A DNA stretch of 64,000 bases from CAVZVZ01 sp963778895 (GCA_963778895.1 CAVZVZ010000005.1:434001-498000); one strand, 5' to 3'. Numbered from the stretch's first letter, positions 1 through 11,093 are shown. Numbers and translations are program-made. The notes: generated by a model from the sequence alone, not told the origin.

Positions 1-66
1 TGCCGCGGCTTCGCCGATGCCCGAGGCGCCCCCGGTCACGATTGCGGAAATTCCGTTCAAGTCCAT
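1..66 (-). CDS. Short-chain dehydrogenase/reductase, N-terminal fragment
   Basis: Only the first 22 codons lie in the window; the gene continues past the left edge. The visible peptide carries the nucleotide-binding glycine motif TGGASGIG preceded by a hydrophobic beta strand (ISAIV). This is the N-terminal Rossmann signature (TGxxxGxG) of classical SDR oxidoreductases using NAD(P). Substrate cannot be told from this piece. The ATG at 66 is the only plausible start. Confidence 0.8.
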   Translation of the reverse strand, partial: MDLNGISAIVTGGASGIGEAAA

Positions 67-125
67 GGCCGGCGAGCCTAGGACGATGATCTGGCCGTGG
101 GCGAACCCCACGCCGCTTTTCGCCG

Positions 126-947
126 TCAGTCGGCGATGGATGCGGTGGCACGCCACACCCCGGCGAGCTCGGCGACCGTGCCGTACCGATCGGCAGGGTC
201 GGGTTCGGTGGCGCGTCCGGCCACCGCAGCCAGCTCGTCGGAGGCTCGCCACCGACCATCGTCGTCACCCTCGTCGAGCAGGATCTGGGCCACTCGACCG
301 AGGACGTAGACCGTCGACCGTTCGTCCACGACCGCACCGGGCACCTGCTCCTCGGGCGAGCGGAATCGCGTCGAGCCGGGCAACGGTTCGTCCGGTACCT
401 GAACCGGTCCGGGCCGGTACTCGTCGAGGTCGATCAGACGCATGCGCCGGCGATCGAAGTCGTAGTGCAGACTGCCGTCGTACAGGTCGACGGCGACGAA
501 GCCCTCGCGGGTGATCTCGACATGCGCGGAGTAGATCGCGTCGATGGCGAACACGATCTGGTCAACCGGTAGGCGACGGAACCGCTCGTGGGGTGCATCG
601 TCGGCAGTTCGCACGGCGGCGCCTCGTCGCTCTGTGGTCGCGTGGTAGAGCGTTTCGCCGTCGACCCACGGATACCGCAACACCGGCAGTCCTTCGACGT
701 CGACCACCTCGACCGGACGCACGATCACCGCGTGCCGCACGCGTGCGTGGAACTCCACGACCGATGCCACGCTCTCGACCGCGGCCTCCGTGCGGGGGCC
801 CTTGATGAACCAGCGGCGGGTGCCGGCTTCCACCCCGAACGACACACAGCCCGAATCCTGGGCCTGGAACGTCGCGAACACCTCGCCGCACTGCTCGGCG
901 AACGCCCGCAATAGCTCGGGCGCATCGTCGGGAGCAGGTCGACTCAT
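126..947 (-). CDS. Protein kinase-like / phosphotransferase-fold protein
   Basis: 273 aa, intact. The fold looks like a diverged Ser/Thr protein kinase. FIKGP near residue 48 could be the ATP-binding lysine strand, VAVDLYDGS near 155 occupies the catalytic-loop position (HRDxxxxN in true kinases), and LIDLDEY near 175 sits where DFG would be. The middle Asp of the catalytic loop is kept but the usual HRD histidine is absent. The C-terminal helices read like a kinase C-lobe. No membrane segment is visible, so it should be cytoplasmic. It could be an aminoglycoside-phosphotransferase-like enzyme or a pseudokinase. It is divergent from the methionine synthase-like gene at 1003. Confidence 0.55.
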   Translation of the reverse strand: MSRPAPDDAPELLRAFAEQCGEVFATFQAQDSGCVSFGVEAGTRRWFIKGPRTEAAVESVASVVEFHARVRHAVIVRPVEVVDVEGLPVLRYPWVDGETLYHATTERRGAAVRTADDAPHERFRRLPVDQIVFAIDAIYSAHVEITREGFVAVDLYDGSLHYDFDRRRMRLIDLDEYRPGPVQVPDEPLPGSTRFRSPEEQVPGAVVDERSTVYVLGRVAQILLDEGDDDGRWRASDELAAVAGRATEPDPADRYGTVAELAGVWRATASIAD

Positions 948-1002
948 CGGGTCATCTTCGCGCGCACGAGCGTGGCGATCTTGCTGCGGTCAGACTGTTC
1001 TC

Positions 1003-2146
1003 GTGCTGACGAGCGACTCACGCATCCTGACCACGCACGCCGGAAGCCTGCCGCGTCCTGCGTCGCTCGGCGATCTCCACGGCCGTCGCTCCCGCGGCGA
1101 GTCGGTCGACCCCGATGAGTTCCGCCAAGCCGTGGAAGCTGCAACCGCTGCCGTCGTCGCCGCCCAGGCCGATGTCGGCATCGACATCGGCAACGACGGA
1201 GAGCAGGCGAGGGAGAGCTTCTTCACGTACGTCCAGCATCGAATGACCGGATTCGGTGATTCGGGTCGGCGGCCCTTGATGGCCGACCTCGTCGAGCATC
1301 CCGACTACGTGGAGCTCGGCGCTTCCCCGCTTCGAGCGCACGAAGGTCAGCCTGATGACCGCACCGGCCGCGATCGGTGAGGTGACGTACGGCGACACGG
1401 CCGAGCTCGACGCGGAGTTGGCGCTGGTAGCCGACACGCCGTTCGCCGAGACCTTCATGACCTCGGCCTCGCCCGGCATCGTGGCGTCGGCCATGGAGAA
1501 CCGCTACTACGACTCGCGAGCCGCCTACGTGCACGCGGTGGCCGCGGCTCTACGCACCGAGTACCGCGCCATCGTCGAGCGCAACCTCCTGCTGCAGATC
1601 GACGCACCCGACCTGGCGCTCGAACGCCACACGCTGTTCGCGGATCGTCCGCTGGAGGAGTTCCTCGCATGGGTCGAGCTCGTCATCGATGCCATCAACT
1701 TCGCGCTGGACGGCATCGACCCGGCCGCGGTGCGGCTGCACGTCTGCTGGGGCAACTACGAAGGTCCGCACACTCATGACGTCGACCTGGCCGCCATCCA
1801 GCCCTTGCTCTACCGGGCCAACGTCGGCGCGCTGGTGATTTCGATGGCGAACGCGCGTCACGCCCACGAGTTCCGGTGCTTCGAACGGGATCCGCTGCCC
1901 AACGGCATGGTGTTGATCGCGGGCGTGATCGACACGACGAGCAACTATGTCGAGCATCCCGAGGTCGTGGCCGACCGGCTGGTCCGAGTGGCCGAAGCGG
2001 TCGGCGATCCGCGGCGCATCATCGCCGGCACCGACTGCGGGTTCGACACTTCGGCCGGAATCGGCGATGTCGCGCCGTCGGTGGTGTGGGAGAAGTTGCG
2101 AGCGTTGCGCGCCGGTGCCGACCTCGCCACCGCGCGCCTGTTCTGA
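1003..2146 (+). CDS. Cobalamin-independent methionine synthase (MetE C-terminal)-like protein, frameshifted
   Basis: About 380 aa once one +1 frameshift is repaired. The start is GTG 1003, giving VLTSDSRILTTHAGSLPRP; the THxGSLPRP opening is typical of the MetE C-terminal family. Later segments include HVCWGNYEGPH (a zinc/homocysteine-site region) and IIAGTDCGFDTSAG near the C-terminus, matching the His/Cys zinc ligands of the TIM barrel. Stand-alone proteins of this family often act in methyl transfer or on other thiols rather than as full methionine synthases, so substrate is open. The frame changes in the CCCC run at 1325-1328; dropping one C restores SRFERTKVSL. It reads as a sequencing error, not a pseudogene. 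Confidence 0.75.
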
Positions 2147-2162
2147 CGCCGCAGTCGGACGA

Positions 2163-3737
2163 TCAGCCGGTGAAGCTCGGCTCGACCGCCGGCTGCGTGT
2201 CGGCGACGGGAGTGATGGGCGCTTCCGGCGTGGCCGTGCACGGATCGTCGACCGGACCCGCGAGCGAGATCGCGACCACGGGGGGCTCCGGTTGTCCGGC
2301 CGGCCAGACGAGCACGGTGACCTCGGTGCCACCGGCGTCCGCGGCCACCGTGAGTACCTCGGCGTCGGGTGCCGACGTGATCGTCCCACCGATGACGCGC
2401 GCGTCGTAGCCCTCGGGATATGTCCGCGAGGCCACCTGGAACTCGGACTCCGTGCCCGACGGCCACGTGCCTCCATCCACGGGAGTCGTCGAGTACGTGA
2501 ACTGCATCGCTCTGGACGCTAGGTCGTAGCTGTGCAGCAACGGCGTGCCGGCCACGGCGCGCGGATGGGGGCGCACCAGCGTGTTGACGACCGGTTCGTT
2601 TATCGGCGTCTCACCGATCGGCTTCGACATGTCCCCGGCAAAGTTCTCGTTGTACGCCCACCAGGTCCACGGGATCAACGCGCCGTCGAGCTCCTTGACT
2701 TGGCGGTCGATCGCAACGGTGTCGGTGGTGGCGCCGAACTCGGTGTTCATCAATGCGCCACAGGTGTTTTCGGCCCATTGCACTGCGAAGTCCTGCACCG
2801 CCGGTTCGAGTGCCGGGTCGGAGGTGTAGAGGTGATAGCTCATGCCGCTCTGGGGATCGTTACCCGGCAAGGTGATGTTGGTGGGTGCCCCGCCGAAATT
2901 GAACAGCACGTACGGCTCGCCGAGCAGTAGTCGGGTCGGATCCTGTGTCCGGATCGCTTGGGCCATACGGGCGTTGTAGGCGTCGAGGGCCTCGTCCTGC
3001 GCGGGACAGCCGGCCGGATCGGTCGCGCACGGCTGCCACACGGTGCCGGGCCACGGCTCGTTCAGCAGGTCGTAGCCGAGCACACCGGGGTTGTCGCCGA
3101 CCGACTGCGCCAACGCCGCCATCATCGTGCCCACGCGGTCTTGGATGTTCACGTTCTCGGGGCCGGCCTCGTTGCCCCAGAAGCTGTCGAACGCGGCCTG
3201 AATGGCGGGGTTGGTGATGTAGTACAGCGGGAAGTCGGTGTGAGTGTTCTCGGCACCGTGCGTGATCGTCATCCACTCGGGGAATCCGTCGCTACCGAGA
3301 CTCGGGCCCCAGCCGTCTTGGTGCAGATCGACCAACACCAAGAGTCCGTGAGAGGTGATGGTGTCGATCGTCTGGCGGAACGACGCGAGGTACGCGGTGT
3401 CGATCACACCGGGACTCGGCATGATCGAGCCCGCGGTCAGCCCCAGGCGCACGACGTCGAATCCGTTGTCGGCCAAGAACTGGGCGTCGTCGTCGCCGAA
3501 ACCCATCTCGGCCGGTGTCTCGCCATCGACCTTGGCCACGAAGTTGACCCCGTGCAGCAACAGCACACGTCCGTCGGCATCGGTGACCCAGCGACCGTGG
3601 TGGCCGATCGGCCCCGGCAACGACTCGGTCGCGAGGAGCTGCGCACTGCCGCCCGCCCGAGACATCGCGCTCGGCACGAGAATCGCCGTCAGCACGCCGA
3701 GAACCGCGAGCACCCGAAGAACGTTCGCTCGATTCAT
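2163..3737 (-). CDS. Secreted GH5 family glycosidase, endoglycoceramidase-like
   Basis: 524 aa from ATG 3737. A signal peptide is clear: MNR, a hydrophobic stretch of about 16 residues, then a small-residue cleavage region. The catalytic TIM barrel shows the GH5 hallmarks: LVDLHQDGWG, the acid/base Glu in LLNEPWPG (about residue 230) and the nucleophile Glu in NTEFGATTD (about residue 340). The C-terminal ~100 residues look like a beta-sandwich accessory domain. Endoglycoceramidases of Rhodococcus have this layout and cleave the glycan from glycosphingolipids; the exact substrate is inferred. The start overlaps the hyuB stop as ATGA and has GGGGGAG upstream, so I prefer 3737 to the ATG 15 nt upstream at 3752. 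Confidence 0.75.
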   Translation of the reverse strand: MNRANVLRVLAVLGVLTAILVPSAMSRAGGSAQLLATESLPGPIGHHGRWVTDADGRVLLLHGVNFVAKVDGETPAEMGFGDDDAQFLADNGFDVVRLGLTAGSIMPSPGVIDTAYLASFRQTIDTITSHGLLVLVDLHQDGWGPSLGSDGFPEWMTITHGAENTHTDFPLYYITNPAIQAAFDSFWGNEAGPENVNIQDRVGTMMAALAQSVGDNPGVLGYDLLNEPWPGTVWQPCATDPAGCPAQDEALDAYNARMAQAIRTQDPTRLLLGEPYVLFNFGGAPTNITLPGNDPQSGMSYHLYTSDPALEPAVQDFAVQWAENTCGALMNTEFGATTDTVAIDRQVKELDGALIPWTWWAYNENFAGDMSKPIGETPINEPVVNTLVRPHPRAVAGTPLLHSYDLASRAMQFTYSTTPVDGGTWPSGTESEFQVASRTYPEGYDARVIGGTITSAPDAEVLTVAADAGGTEVTVLVWPAGQPEPPVVAISLAGPVDDPCTATPEAPITPVADTQPAVEPSFTG

Positions 3738-5261
3738 CGTGGTCTCCCCCATCCCCCGCCCCCGGGTGTCAACACCCGGAGCACGTCGCCTGCATCGACC
3801 TTCAACGTCACTTTGTCGGCCAAGGACCGAGCCCGCGTCTCGTCGCCTCCCGGCAACAACCAGTTCTCCCCCCTCGCTCCCGGCTCACCTCCATCCACAC
3901 CCCAAGGAGCCGACCACCGGCGCTCGGTGATGAGCGAGATCGTGGCCGGTTCGAGCATCTCGAGGTCACGCTCGATGCCCTCGCCACCGGGATAGCGACC
4001 ATCGCCCCCGCTTCCTTCGCGAAGCCGCAGCCGCTGGACTCGCATCGGGAAGGCCCGCTCGAGTGCCTCGACCGGCGTGTTCTTCGTGTTGGTCATGGCC
4101 GTGTGCACACCGCTCATACCCGTCCGGAAGTGACGGCCGCCCTGTCCGCCGCCGATCGTCTCGTAGTACACCCATCCAGGCGCCCCGATGAGGACGTTGT
4201 TCATCGTTCCCTGCGAGGCCGCGCCGACACCTGCGGGCAAAGCTTGCGCGAGGGCACCGAGGCACACGTCGGCCACTCGCTGGCTCACCTCGACGTTCCC
4301 GGCACCGACCGCAACCGGCTCCTGGGCGTTCACGATCGTGCCAGGAGGCGCGATCACGGTGACCGGCCGCAACGCCCCGCCGTTGCTCGGCAACGTGGGG
4401 TCGAGCACCGATCGCAACGCGAACGCGACCGAGCTGACGGTGACCGCTTCGACCGCGTTGACGTTGCCCTCCCGTTGCGCCGCGGTGCCGGTGAAGTCGA
4501 ACTCGATCTCCGATCCGTGGATGGTGACCGTGACCACGATCCGGCTGGGCAGTTGCTGTGACACCTCCGGCCCGAACGAGTCGACGACATCCTCGAAGCG
4601 CCACTGACCATCGGACATCGCTTCAAGAGCCGTCCGCATCCGACGCTCGCCGTAGGCCACCACCTCGTGCAATGGCTCGCCGGCCAGCCGGGCGAAGCGT
4701 TTGGCCCCGATTGCGTTGGCCCCCACTTGCGCGTCGAGATCACCGTCGCGTTCGGTCGGGAGTGCGCGAGTTCGTCATGAGAAGCGCCTTCACTTCCGGC
4801 GTGAGTCGCACGGGCGGGATCCGCAAGCCCTCGGCGAAGATCTCCGTGGCGTCGGCCGGGATCGAACCCGGTGCCGCGCCACCGACATCGGCGTGATGCG
4901 CCCGGTTCGCCACCCAGCCCACCAGAGTGCCCGACGCGAAACACGGCGCGACGAGCGTGATGTCGTTGAGATGCGTCCCCCCTTGGAAGGGGTCATTCAG
5001 GATGATCTGATCGTTCGGCGCAACCGACGAGCCGAAGTGGTCGATAGCAGCGCGCACCGACGCCGGCATCGAGCCGAGGTGCACAGGAATGTGCTCGGCC
5101 TGCACCAACAATTCACCGTCCGCGGTGAACATCGCCGCCGAGCAGTCGGCGCGTTCTTTGATGTTGGGGCTGAACGCCGCGCGCCGCAGCACGGCGCCCA
5201 TCTCGGTCGCGATCCCAGTGAGACGAGAAATGAGGATCTGCAGCGATGCCGGATCGAGCAT
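3734..5261 (-). CDS. hyuB: Hydantoinase B / 5-oxoprolinase-type beta subunit, frameshifted
   Basis: About 508 aa after repair. N-terminal half: MLDPASLQILISRLTGIATEMG, then SPNIKERADCSAA and DPFQGGTHLND, typical of the HyuB family. C-terminal half: GGGQGGR and the conserved glycine-rich end TPGGGGWG. With HyuA it forms an ATP-dependent amidohydrolase or carboxylase of the N-methylhydantoinase/oxoprolinase/acetone carboxylase superfamily. Its ATG overlaps the hyuA stop (TGATG), so the two are translationally coupled. The frame breaks at about 4755-4762; removing one base from CCC gives TPTERDGDLDAQVG. Confidence 0.85.
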
Positions 5262-7046
5262 CAGGCATCCCTCCGCAGGACCAGCGCGCCCGCGACACCT
5301 TGCTCGGCCGACCACCCAGCCGGGAGCCAGATCGTGCAGTCGCTCTCGGCGATCACCCGTGGGCCCGATCCTTCTTCCCTCGTGACGTCGGGCAAGGCGG
5401 TGACCGACGTCGGGGCACGTCCGAGCGCGGTCGCACGAAGGGCAACGATCTCGATCGGATGATCGGGACGCACGTAGCCGTTGCGCCGTTCGTGTTCCGC
5501 GGCGAACGCCTTCACGGCCGGGACCGTGAGCTCGTAGCTCTGGCCCGCATAGCGACAATCGAGCGCGAGCTCGAGGGTGTCGACCGGCTCGCCCAGTGCG
5601 CGGGCCGCCTCTTGCCCGAGTGCCTCGAGTGCGCGCTCGACCTTGCGGTGATCGGCCGGCGTGGGCCACGAACGCACCCGGTCGACGCGTCGGGCCGCAG
5701 CCAGGATGCCGACCGCAGACAACACGCCGGCTCGCGCCGGGACGATGACACAGGACATCTCGAGCGCGTCCGCCAACGCGCACGCATGCAGCGGTCCCGC
5801 ACCGCCGAAGGCCACCAACGCCAGCCCACGCGGGTCGACGCCACGCTCGACCGAGACGGCACGGAGGGCCTGTTCCATGTTGGCGTTGACGACGGCGATC
5901 ACACCGTCAGGATCCGTGCCCGATCGCGCCATCGCGCGCTCGGCGGCGGCGCGGTCGAGTTGGCCGAGACCAGGGAACGTGGCATCCGGGGCGATGTGGC
6001 CGGCCAACAGGTTCGCGTCGGTGACCGTGGGGCGGTCGCCCTCCCGGCCGTAGCAGGCCGGACCGGGGACCGCCCCCGCACTCTCGGGGCCCGACGACCA
6101 GCGCGCCGCCATCGTCGATCCGCGCGATGGATCCACCGCCGGCGCCGATGGTGTTGACGTCGAGCGCCGGAAGCCGCACGGGAAAGCCGGCGATGTCGCG
6201 CTCGGCGGCCGGCTCGGGCCGACCGTCGAGAATGAGGCAGACGTCCGTGCTGGTCCCGCCCATGTCGAAGCTGATCGCGTCGGGAAAGCCATTGGCCGCC
6301 GCGACAGCAGCGGCGGCCGCGACACCACCCGCCGGACCCGACAGCAACAACGCGGCGGGGCGCTCGGCCGCCGCCAAGGCATGGATCAGGCCGCCGGCCG
6401 ACGTCATCACGAACACATCGGCTGCGACCGATGTAAGGCCACGTAGGTATTCGCGACAGACGGGCCGAAGGTACGCGTTCACGATGGTCGTCACGGTGCG
6501 CTCGTACTCGCGGAACTCGGGGCTGATGTCACACGACAAGCTGACATCGACGCCCTGCCGCGCCAGCTTCTTGCCCAACACGCGCTCGTGCTTCGGATTC
6601 AGATCCGAGTGCAACAGACACACCGCAACCGCGTCGACGGCCTCGTCGACCTCGGGCAACGAGTGCAAGTCGAGCGCAACGAGCTCGGTGCCCGTCGCGT
6701 CCAGGCGTTCGGTGACCTCGTACCTCCAGGCTCGGGGAACGAGCGGCTCGGGCCGATCGACGGACTGGTCGTACAGCGAGGGTCGGTCCTGGCGGGCGAT
6801 CTCGATGACATCGCGGAAGCCTGCGGTGGTGAACAGCGCGACGTTCGCACCGCGGCGCTCGAGCAGCGCGTTGGTCGCTACGGTGGTCCCGTGCGCCAGC
6901 ACGTCGGGTTGCTCGTCGGTCAGCGCCGCGACACCCGCGCGAACCGCGGCGCCGGGATCGTGACGCGTCGATGGCACCTTGCTCACGCGCCCATCGTCGG
7001 ACACGAGATCGGTGTAGGTACCCCCGGTGTCGCTCGCGATCCGCAC
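5261..7046 (-). CDS. hyuA: Hydantoinase A / 5-oxoprolinase-type alpha subunit, frameshifted
   Basis: About 595 aa after repair. The ATP-binding actin/ASKHA-like fold is visible: RIASDTGGTYTD at the N-terminus, AHGTTVATNALLER, SAGGLI, LLSGPAGGV and ISFDMGGTSTDV around residue 280, then GAGGGSIA. C-terminal part includes LVAFGGAGPLHA. It uses ATP to activate a hydantoin, oxoproline or related cyclic amide together with HyuB; substrate cannot be read from sequence. The start is GTG 7046, only 10 nt after the rnhA stop, and TAGCTT lies 6 nt before it, so it may also have its own leaderless promoter. The frame breaks at about 6087 in a CCCC run. Confidence 0.85.
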
Positions 7047-7055
7047 AGCCGGAAG

Positions 7056-8107
7056 CTACCCCGCGTTCGAGGTAGGCGGCTCGAGAGTCCAAACGTGTTC
7101 CTCGCCGAGATGATCGACAAGGGACCGATAGAGCTTGCCCAGGGACGCCTCGCGTTGGTCCCACACGAGAACGGCTTCGTTCGCGTGTCGCGCGAGCCAC
7201 GCGTCGCGGCGCGCCAACGCCGCGCCGGCCTTCGGCCTTGGACTCTGGCGGCTTGCGCTGGAGCGTGATCACATCGAGCGCGGCATCGGTGAGCGCTGCG
7301 AATCGATCCTGCGACACGCGCGGCCAAACGCGCTGCGGCTCCGGGTACGCCAGCGCCACCACGTAGGGCACACCGACGTCGAGCGCGGCTTGGGCCCCGA
7401 GGGTTTCGGCGCCGAGCAACAGTCCGGTCACGATGACGAGCTCCGGCGCGAGCTCCCGTTTGGCGAGGAAGATCTCACCCAGCCTCCTCCGGACCGTGTC
7501 AGCCGTGGGGTTGTCGTCATACCCACCGAGCTCCGGCGGACGATGACCCAACACCACCAGCGGATGACCCGGCAGTCCGGGCTCGGCGGGCCCAGCCCCG
7601 GTCTCCGTACCGGCACGGCCGAGCGTGTCCGGCTCGCCGACGTGCTCGGGGGGTGAGTCACCGCTCCGGCCCTTTTGTTCGAGCGCGGCTTCGACCGCCA
7701 GACGGTCGACCAGATCGTTGTTGGGATCGCCGCTGTGGCCCTTGACCCAGCGGAACGTGACGTCACCACGCGAGCGAACGAGCTCGATCAACGGCTCCCA
7801 CAGGTCACGGTTCGCCACCGGCTTCTTCTGACTGTTGAGCCAGCCGCGCTTCATCCAGCCTTCCCACCAGCGGTCACGGAAGCAGTTGACGACGTACGTC
7901 GAGTCGCTCACCACCTCGAGCGGGACCGTCGATGGCGCGCACCGCCTCGAGCGCCGCGGCGATCTCCATCCGCTGATTCGTGGTCTGCGGGGCCGCACCG
8001 CTCGCGAACGCGCCGCCCGGCACCGCCCACGCCCAGCCTCCCGGACCCGGATTGCCGCTGCACGCGCCGTCCGTGTACACGACAGTGCTGGTGCGAGCGG
8101 GTCCCAT
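7056..8107 (-). CDS. rnhA: Ribonuclease HI fused to a YpsA-like SLOG (DUF1273) domain, frameshifted
   Basis: About 350 aa after repairing two +1 shifts (about 7922 and 7232). Residues 1-150 are RNase HI: YTDGACSGNPGPGG (first Asp), NQRMEIAAALEAV (Glu), VVSDSTYVVN (Asp) and KGHSGDPNNDLVD (His and last Asp) give the full DEDD catalytic set that cleaves RNA in RNA-DNA hybrids. A linker of about 45 residues rich in Gly, Glu and Pro follows. Then comes a SLOG Rossmann domain: LVVLGHRPPELGGY, VTGLLLGAETLGAQAA, LAYPEPQRVWP and a C-terminal ARHANEAVLVWD. No frame break lies between the domains, so the fusion is real in this sequence. SLOG domains bind nucleotides or nucleotide-derived ligands. Neighbour hyuA follows after 10 nt. 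Confidence 0.8.
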
Positions 8108-8236
8108 GACCCCTGGATAGTGACACGACCGCCGGTATGGCTGAGGGTTCCGGCATCATGGTCGTACGGCACGATCGAATCGACACCCCCGGCGCACATC
8201 AGCGGTAGGCCCCCATCTGCCGCAGAAAGGTCGAGC

Positions 8237-10977
8237 ATGATCATCGACCAATTCGTTCACCAGCTCCCGGACACGGATCCGGCGGAGACGGGCGAATGGC
8301 TCGACTCCCTCGACGCCGTCATCGACGCGAAAGGTACGACCCGGGCGCGCTACCTGATGAGCAAGCTCACCGAGCGGGCGCGCGAGCGACAGGTCGGCAC
8401 GCCCGCCGAGGTCAGCACGCCGTACGTCAACACGATCCCCACCGCCGAACAACCGTGGTTCCCGGGTGACGAGTACATCGAGAAGCGGATTCGCGCCTAC
8501 ATCCGTTGGAACGCCGCGGTGATGGTCGTCTACGCCAACAAGAAGGCCGACGGCATCGGCGGGCACCTCTCGACGTTCGCATCGTCGGCGGCGCAATACG
8601 AGGTCGGCTTCAACCACTTCTTCCGGGGCAAGGACGACGGGCTCCCCGGCGATCATGTGTACTTCCAGGGTCACGCCGCCCCTGGCATCTACGCCCGAGC
8701 GTTCGTCGAAGGCCGGCTCGACGAGGAGCACCTCGACAACTTCCGGCGCGAGCTGACGGGCCCCGGCCCGGGCCTGTCGTCGTATCCCCACCCCTGGCTC
8801 ATGCCGGACTTCTGGGAGTTCCCCACGGTGTCGATGGGCCTGGGTCCGATCAACTCGATCTACCACGCACGATTCAACAAGTACTTGCACAACCGGCGGA
8901 TCGACGACACGAGCGGCTCGCGTGTGTGGTGCTTCCTCGGCGACGGCGAGACCGACGAGCCCGAGACGTTGGGCTCCATCTCGCTCGCCGGACGCGAGCA
9001 ACTCGACAACCTGATCTGGGTGGTCAACTGCAATCTGCAACGACTCGACGGCCCGGTACGCGGCAACGGCAAGATCATCCAGGAGCTCGAAGCGTTCTTC
9101 CGCGGCGCGAACTGGAACGTGATCAAGGTCATTTGGGGATCGGCGTGGGACGACTTACTGGCGCGTGACAACGACGGTGTGTTGCTGCACAAGATGAACA
9201 GCACGGTCGACGGTGACTTCCAGCGTTACGCAGTGACCGACGGTGCACACATCCGCGATCACTTCTTCGGTCCCGACCCCCGACTGCGCCAGCTGGTCGA
9301 GCATCTGAGCGACGAGGAGCTGCGGGCGCTCCCCCGCGGCGGGCACGACTACAAGAAGCTCTATGCCGCCTACAAGGCTGCGACCGAGCAGCGAGGCGCG
9401 CCGACCGTGATCCTGGCCAAGACCGTCAAGGGCTGGGCGCTCGGGTCGGACGTCGAAGGCCGCAACGCCACGCATCAGATCAAGAAGATGACCATCGATC
9501 AGCTCGAAGACACTGCGCGAGCGCCTGTTCATGCACGACGAGGTACCCGACAGCGCGTTCGACGGCGATCGGCCGCCCTACTTCCGGCCGGCAGAGAACT
9601 CGCGCGAGTACCAGTACCTGATGGAGCGACGGCGCGTGCTCGACGGTGCGTTGCCGCGACGCGTCGTCCGGGTCCGTCAACCGCTGCAGTTACCGCCGGA
9701 CGATTCGTTCGCCGAACTACAAGCAGGGTCGAACGGTCAGGAAGTGTCGACCACGATGGCCTTCACTCGTCTGTTGCGCACGCTCGCCCGCGCCGAAGGA
9801 TTCGGGCCGCGGGTGGTGCCCATCATCCCCGACGAGGCCCGCACGTTCGGCATGGATGCCCTGTTCCGCGAGTTCAAGATCTACGCCTCGCAAGGTCAGC
9901 TCTACGAACCGGTCGACTCGCAGTTGCTGTTGACCTACGCCGAGAGCAAGGACGGTCAACTGCTCGAGGAGGGCATCACCGAGGCCGGCGCCATGTCGAG
10001 CTTCACCGCTGCGGGCACGGCCTACGCAACTCGTGGCATCCCGATGGTGCCCTTCTTCATCTTCTATTCGATGTTCGGCTTCCAACGGGTTGGGCGATCT
10101 GATCTGGGCGGCGGCCGATGCGCGCACTCGTGGCTTCCTTCTCGGCGCGACCGCCGGCCGCACCACGCTGCTCGGCGAGGGACTGCAACACCAGGACGGA
10201 CACAGCCACGTGCTGGCGTCGTCGGTGCCGACCTGTCAGGCCTACGACCCCGCCTTCGCCTTCGAGATGGCCACCATCATCCAGGACGGCCTGCACCGCA
10301 TGTACGGCGGTGCCGGTAACGAGGGCGCGGACGAGTCGGAGCTGGGCGAGGCGATCTTCTACTACCTCACGCTCTACAACGAGAACTACGAGATGCCCGC
10401 CAAGCCCGACCACGTCGATCCTCGGCAGGTCTGCGAAGGTCTGTACAAGTTCGAGGACGCACCCGCAGGCGACGGTCCGACGGCCACGATCCTGTTCTCT
10501 GGCACCGCCCACCTCGCGGCGCGAGAAGCCCGCGATCAACTGGCCGAGCGCTACGGCGTGCGCTGTGAGCTGTGGAGCGCAACGTCCTACAAGGCTCTGC
10601 GCGAGGAGGCCCTGTCGACCCATCGGTGGAACCGACTGCACCCGCTCGACGACCTCCGCACACCGCTGGTGACCGCTCGACTGGCCGAGAGCAACGGACC
10701 GATCATCGCGGTGACCGACTTCATGAAGATGGTGCCCGATCAGGTCGCGCCCTTCGTCCCGGACAACCGATCCTTCGCCGCGCTCGGGACCGACGGCTTC
10801 GGCCGCAGTGACACGCGCGAGGAATTGCGCCGCTACTTCGAGACCGACGCCGCCCACGTGCAGGTCGCGGTTCTGTCGGCGCTCGCGCAGGCGGGCGCGG
10901 TGGATCGCTCCGTCGTCGCCGATTGCATCAAGGAGAACGAGATCGACGCCGACGTGGGCGACCCGCGTACACGGTGA
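8237..10977 (+). CDS. aceE: Pyruvate dehydrogenase E1 component, homodimeric type, frameshifted
   Basis: About 912 aa after repair, the normal size for single-chain AceE. It performs thiamine diphosphate-dependent decarboxylation of pyruvate and acetylates the E2 lipoyl domain. Motifs: GHLSTFASSA, the ThDP site GDGETDEPETLG followed by NLIWVVNCNLQRLDGPVRGN, HDYKKLYAAY, and the C-terminal transketolase segments GITEAGAMSSFTAAGTAYA and TDFMKMVPDQ. ATG 8237 has AAAGG 8 nt upstream. Frames change at about 9512 (LE/KTLRERLF) and about 10090 (GFQRVGDLIWAAAD); each needs one base removed. No E2 or E3 gene is nearby, which is usual for actinobacteria. Confidence 0.92.
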
Positions 10978-11061
10978 CCCGAGTTCTGATCAGTTGGCCG
11001 CTTTCTGCATCGCTGCGGCAATGGCCGCCTCGGTTTCGGCTAGTTTGAGGACGGATCTCCG

Positions 11062-11088
11062 GCTTGTATCACGCTTTGTGATACAAGC
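11062..11088. promoter_or_regulatory. Perfect 11-bp inverted repeat, probable toxin-antitoxin operator
   Basis: GCTTGTATCAC (11062-11072), a 5-nt spacer gcttt, then GTGATACAAGC (11078-11088). The repeat ends 5 nt before the antitoxin ATG at 11094 and is more AT-rich than its surroundings. Ribbon-helix-helix antitoxins usually repress their own operon through such sites, so an autoregulatory operator is the natural reading. Not tested; it could also be an mRNA hairpin over the start. Confidence 0.7.
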
Positions 11089-11093
11089 GCGGC

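Noticed and set aside
6529..8244. A long minus-strand reading frame of 571 codons spanning rnhA and hyuA
   Set aside because: It joins the correct RNase H-SLOG frame with an out-of-frame, Arg-rich passage through hyuA; the real proteins follow from known motifs after repair.
9505..10100. Programmed ribosomal frameshifting in aceE
   Set aside because: No slippery heptamer or downstream structure; the same kind of +1 break is spread over some 20 unrelated genes, which points to sequence errors.
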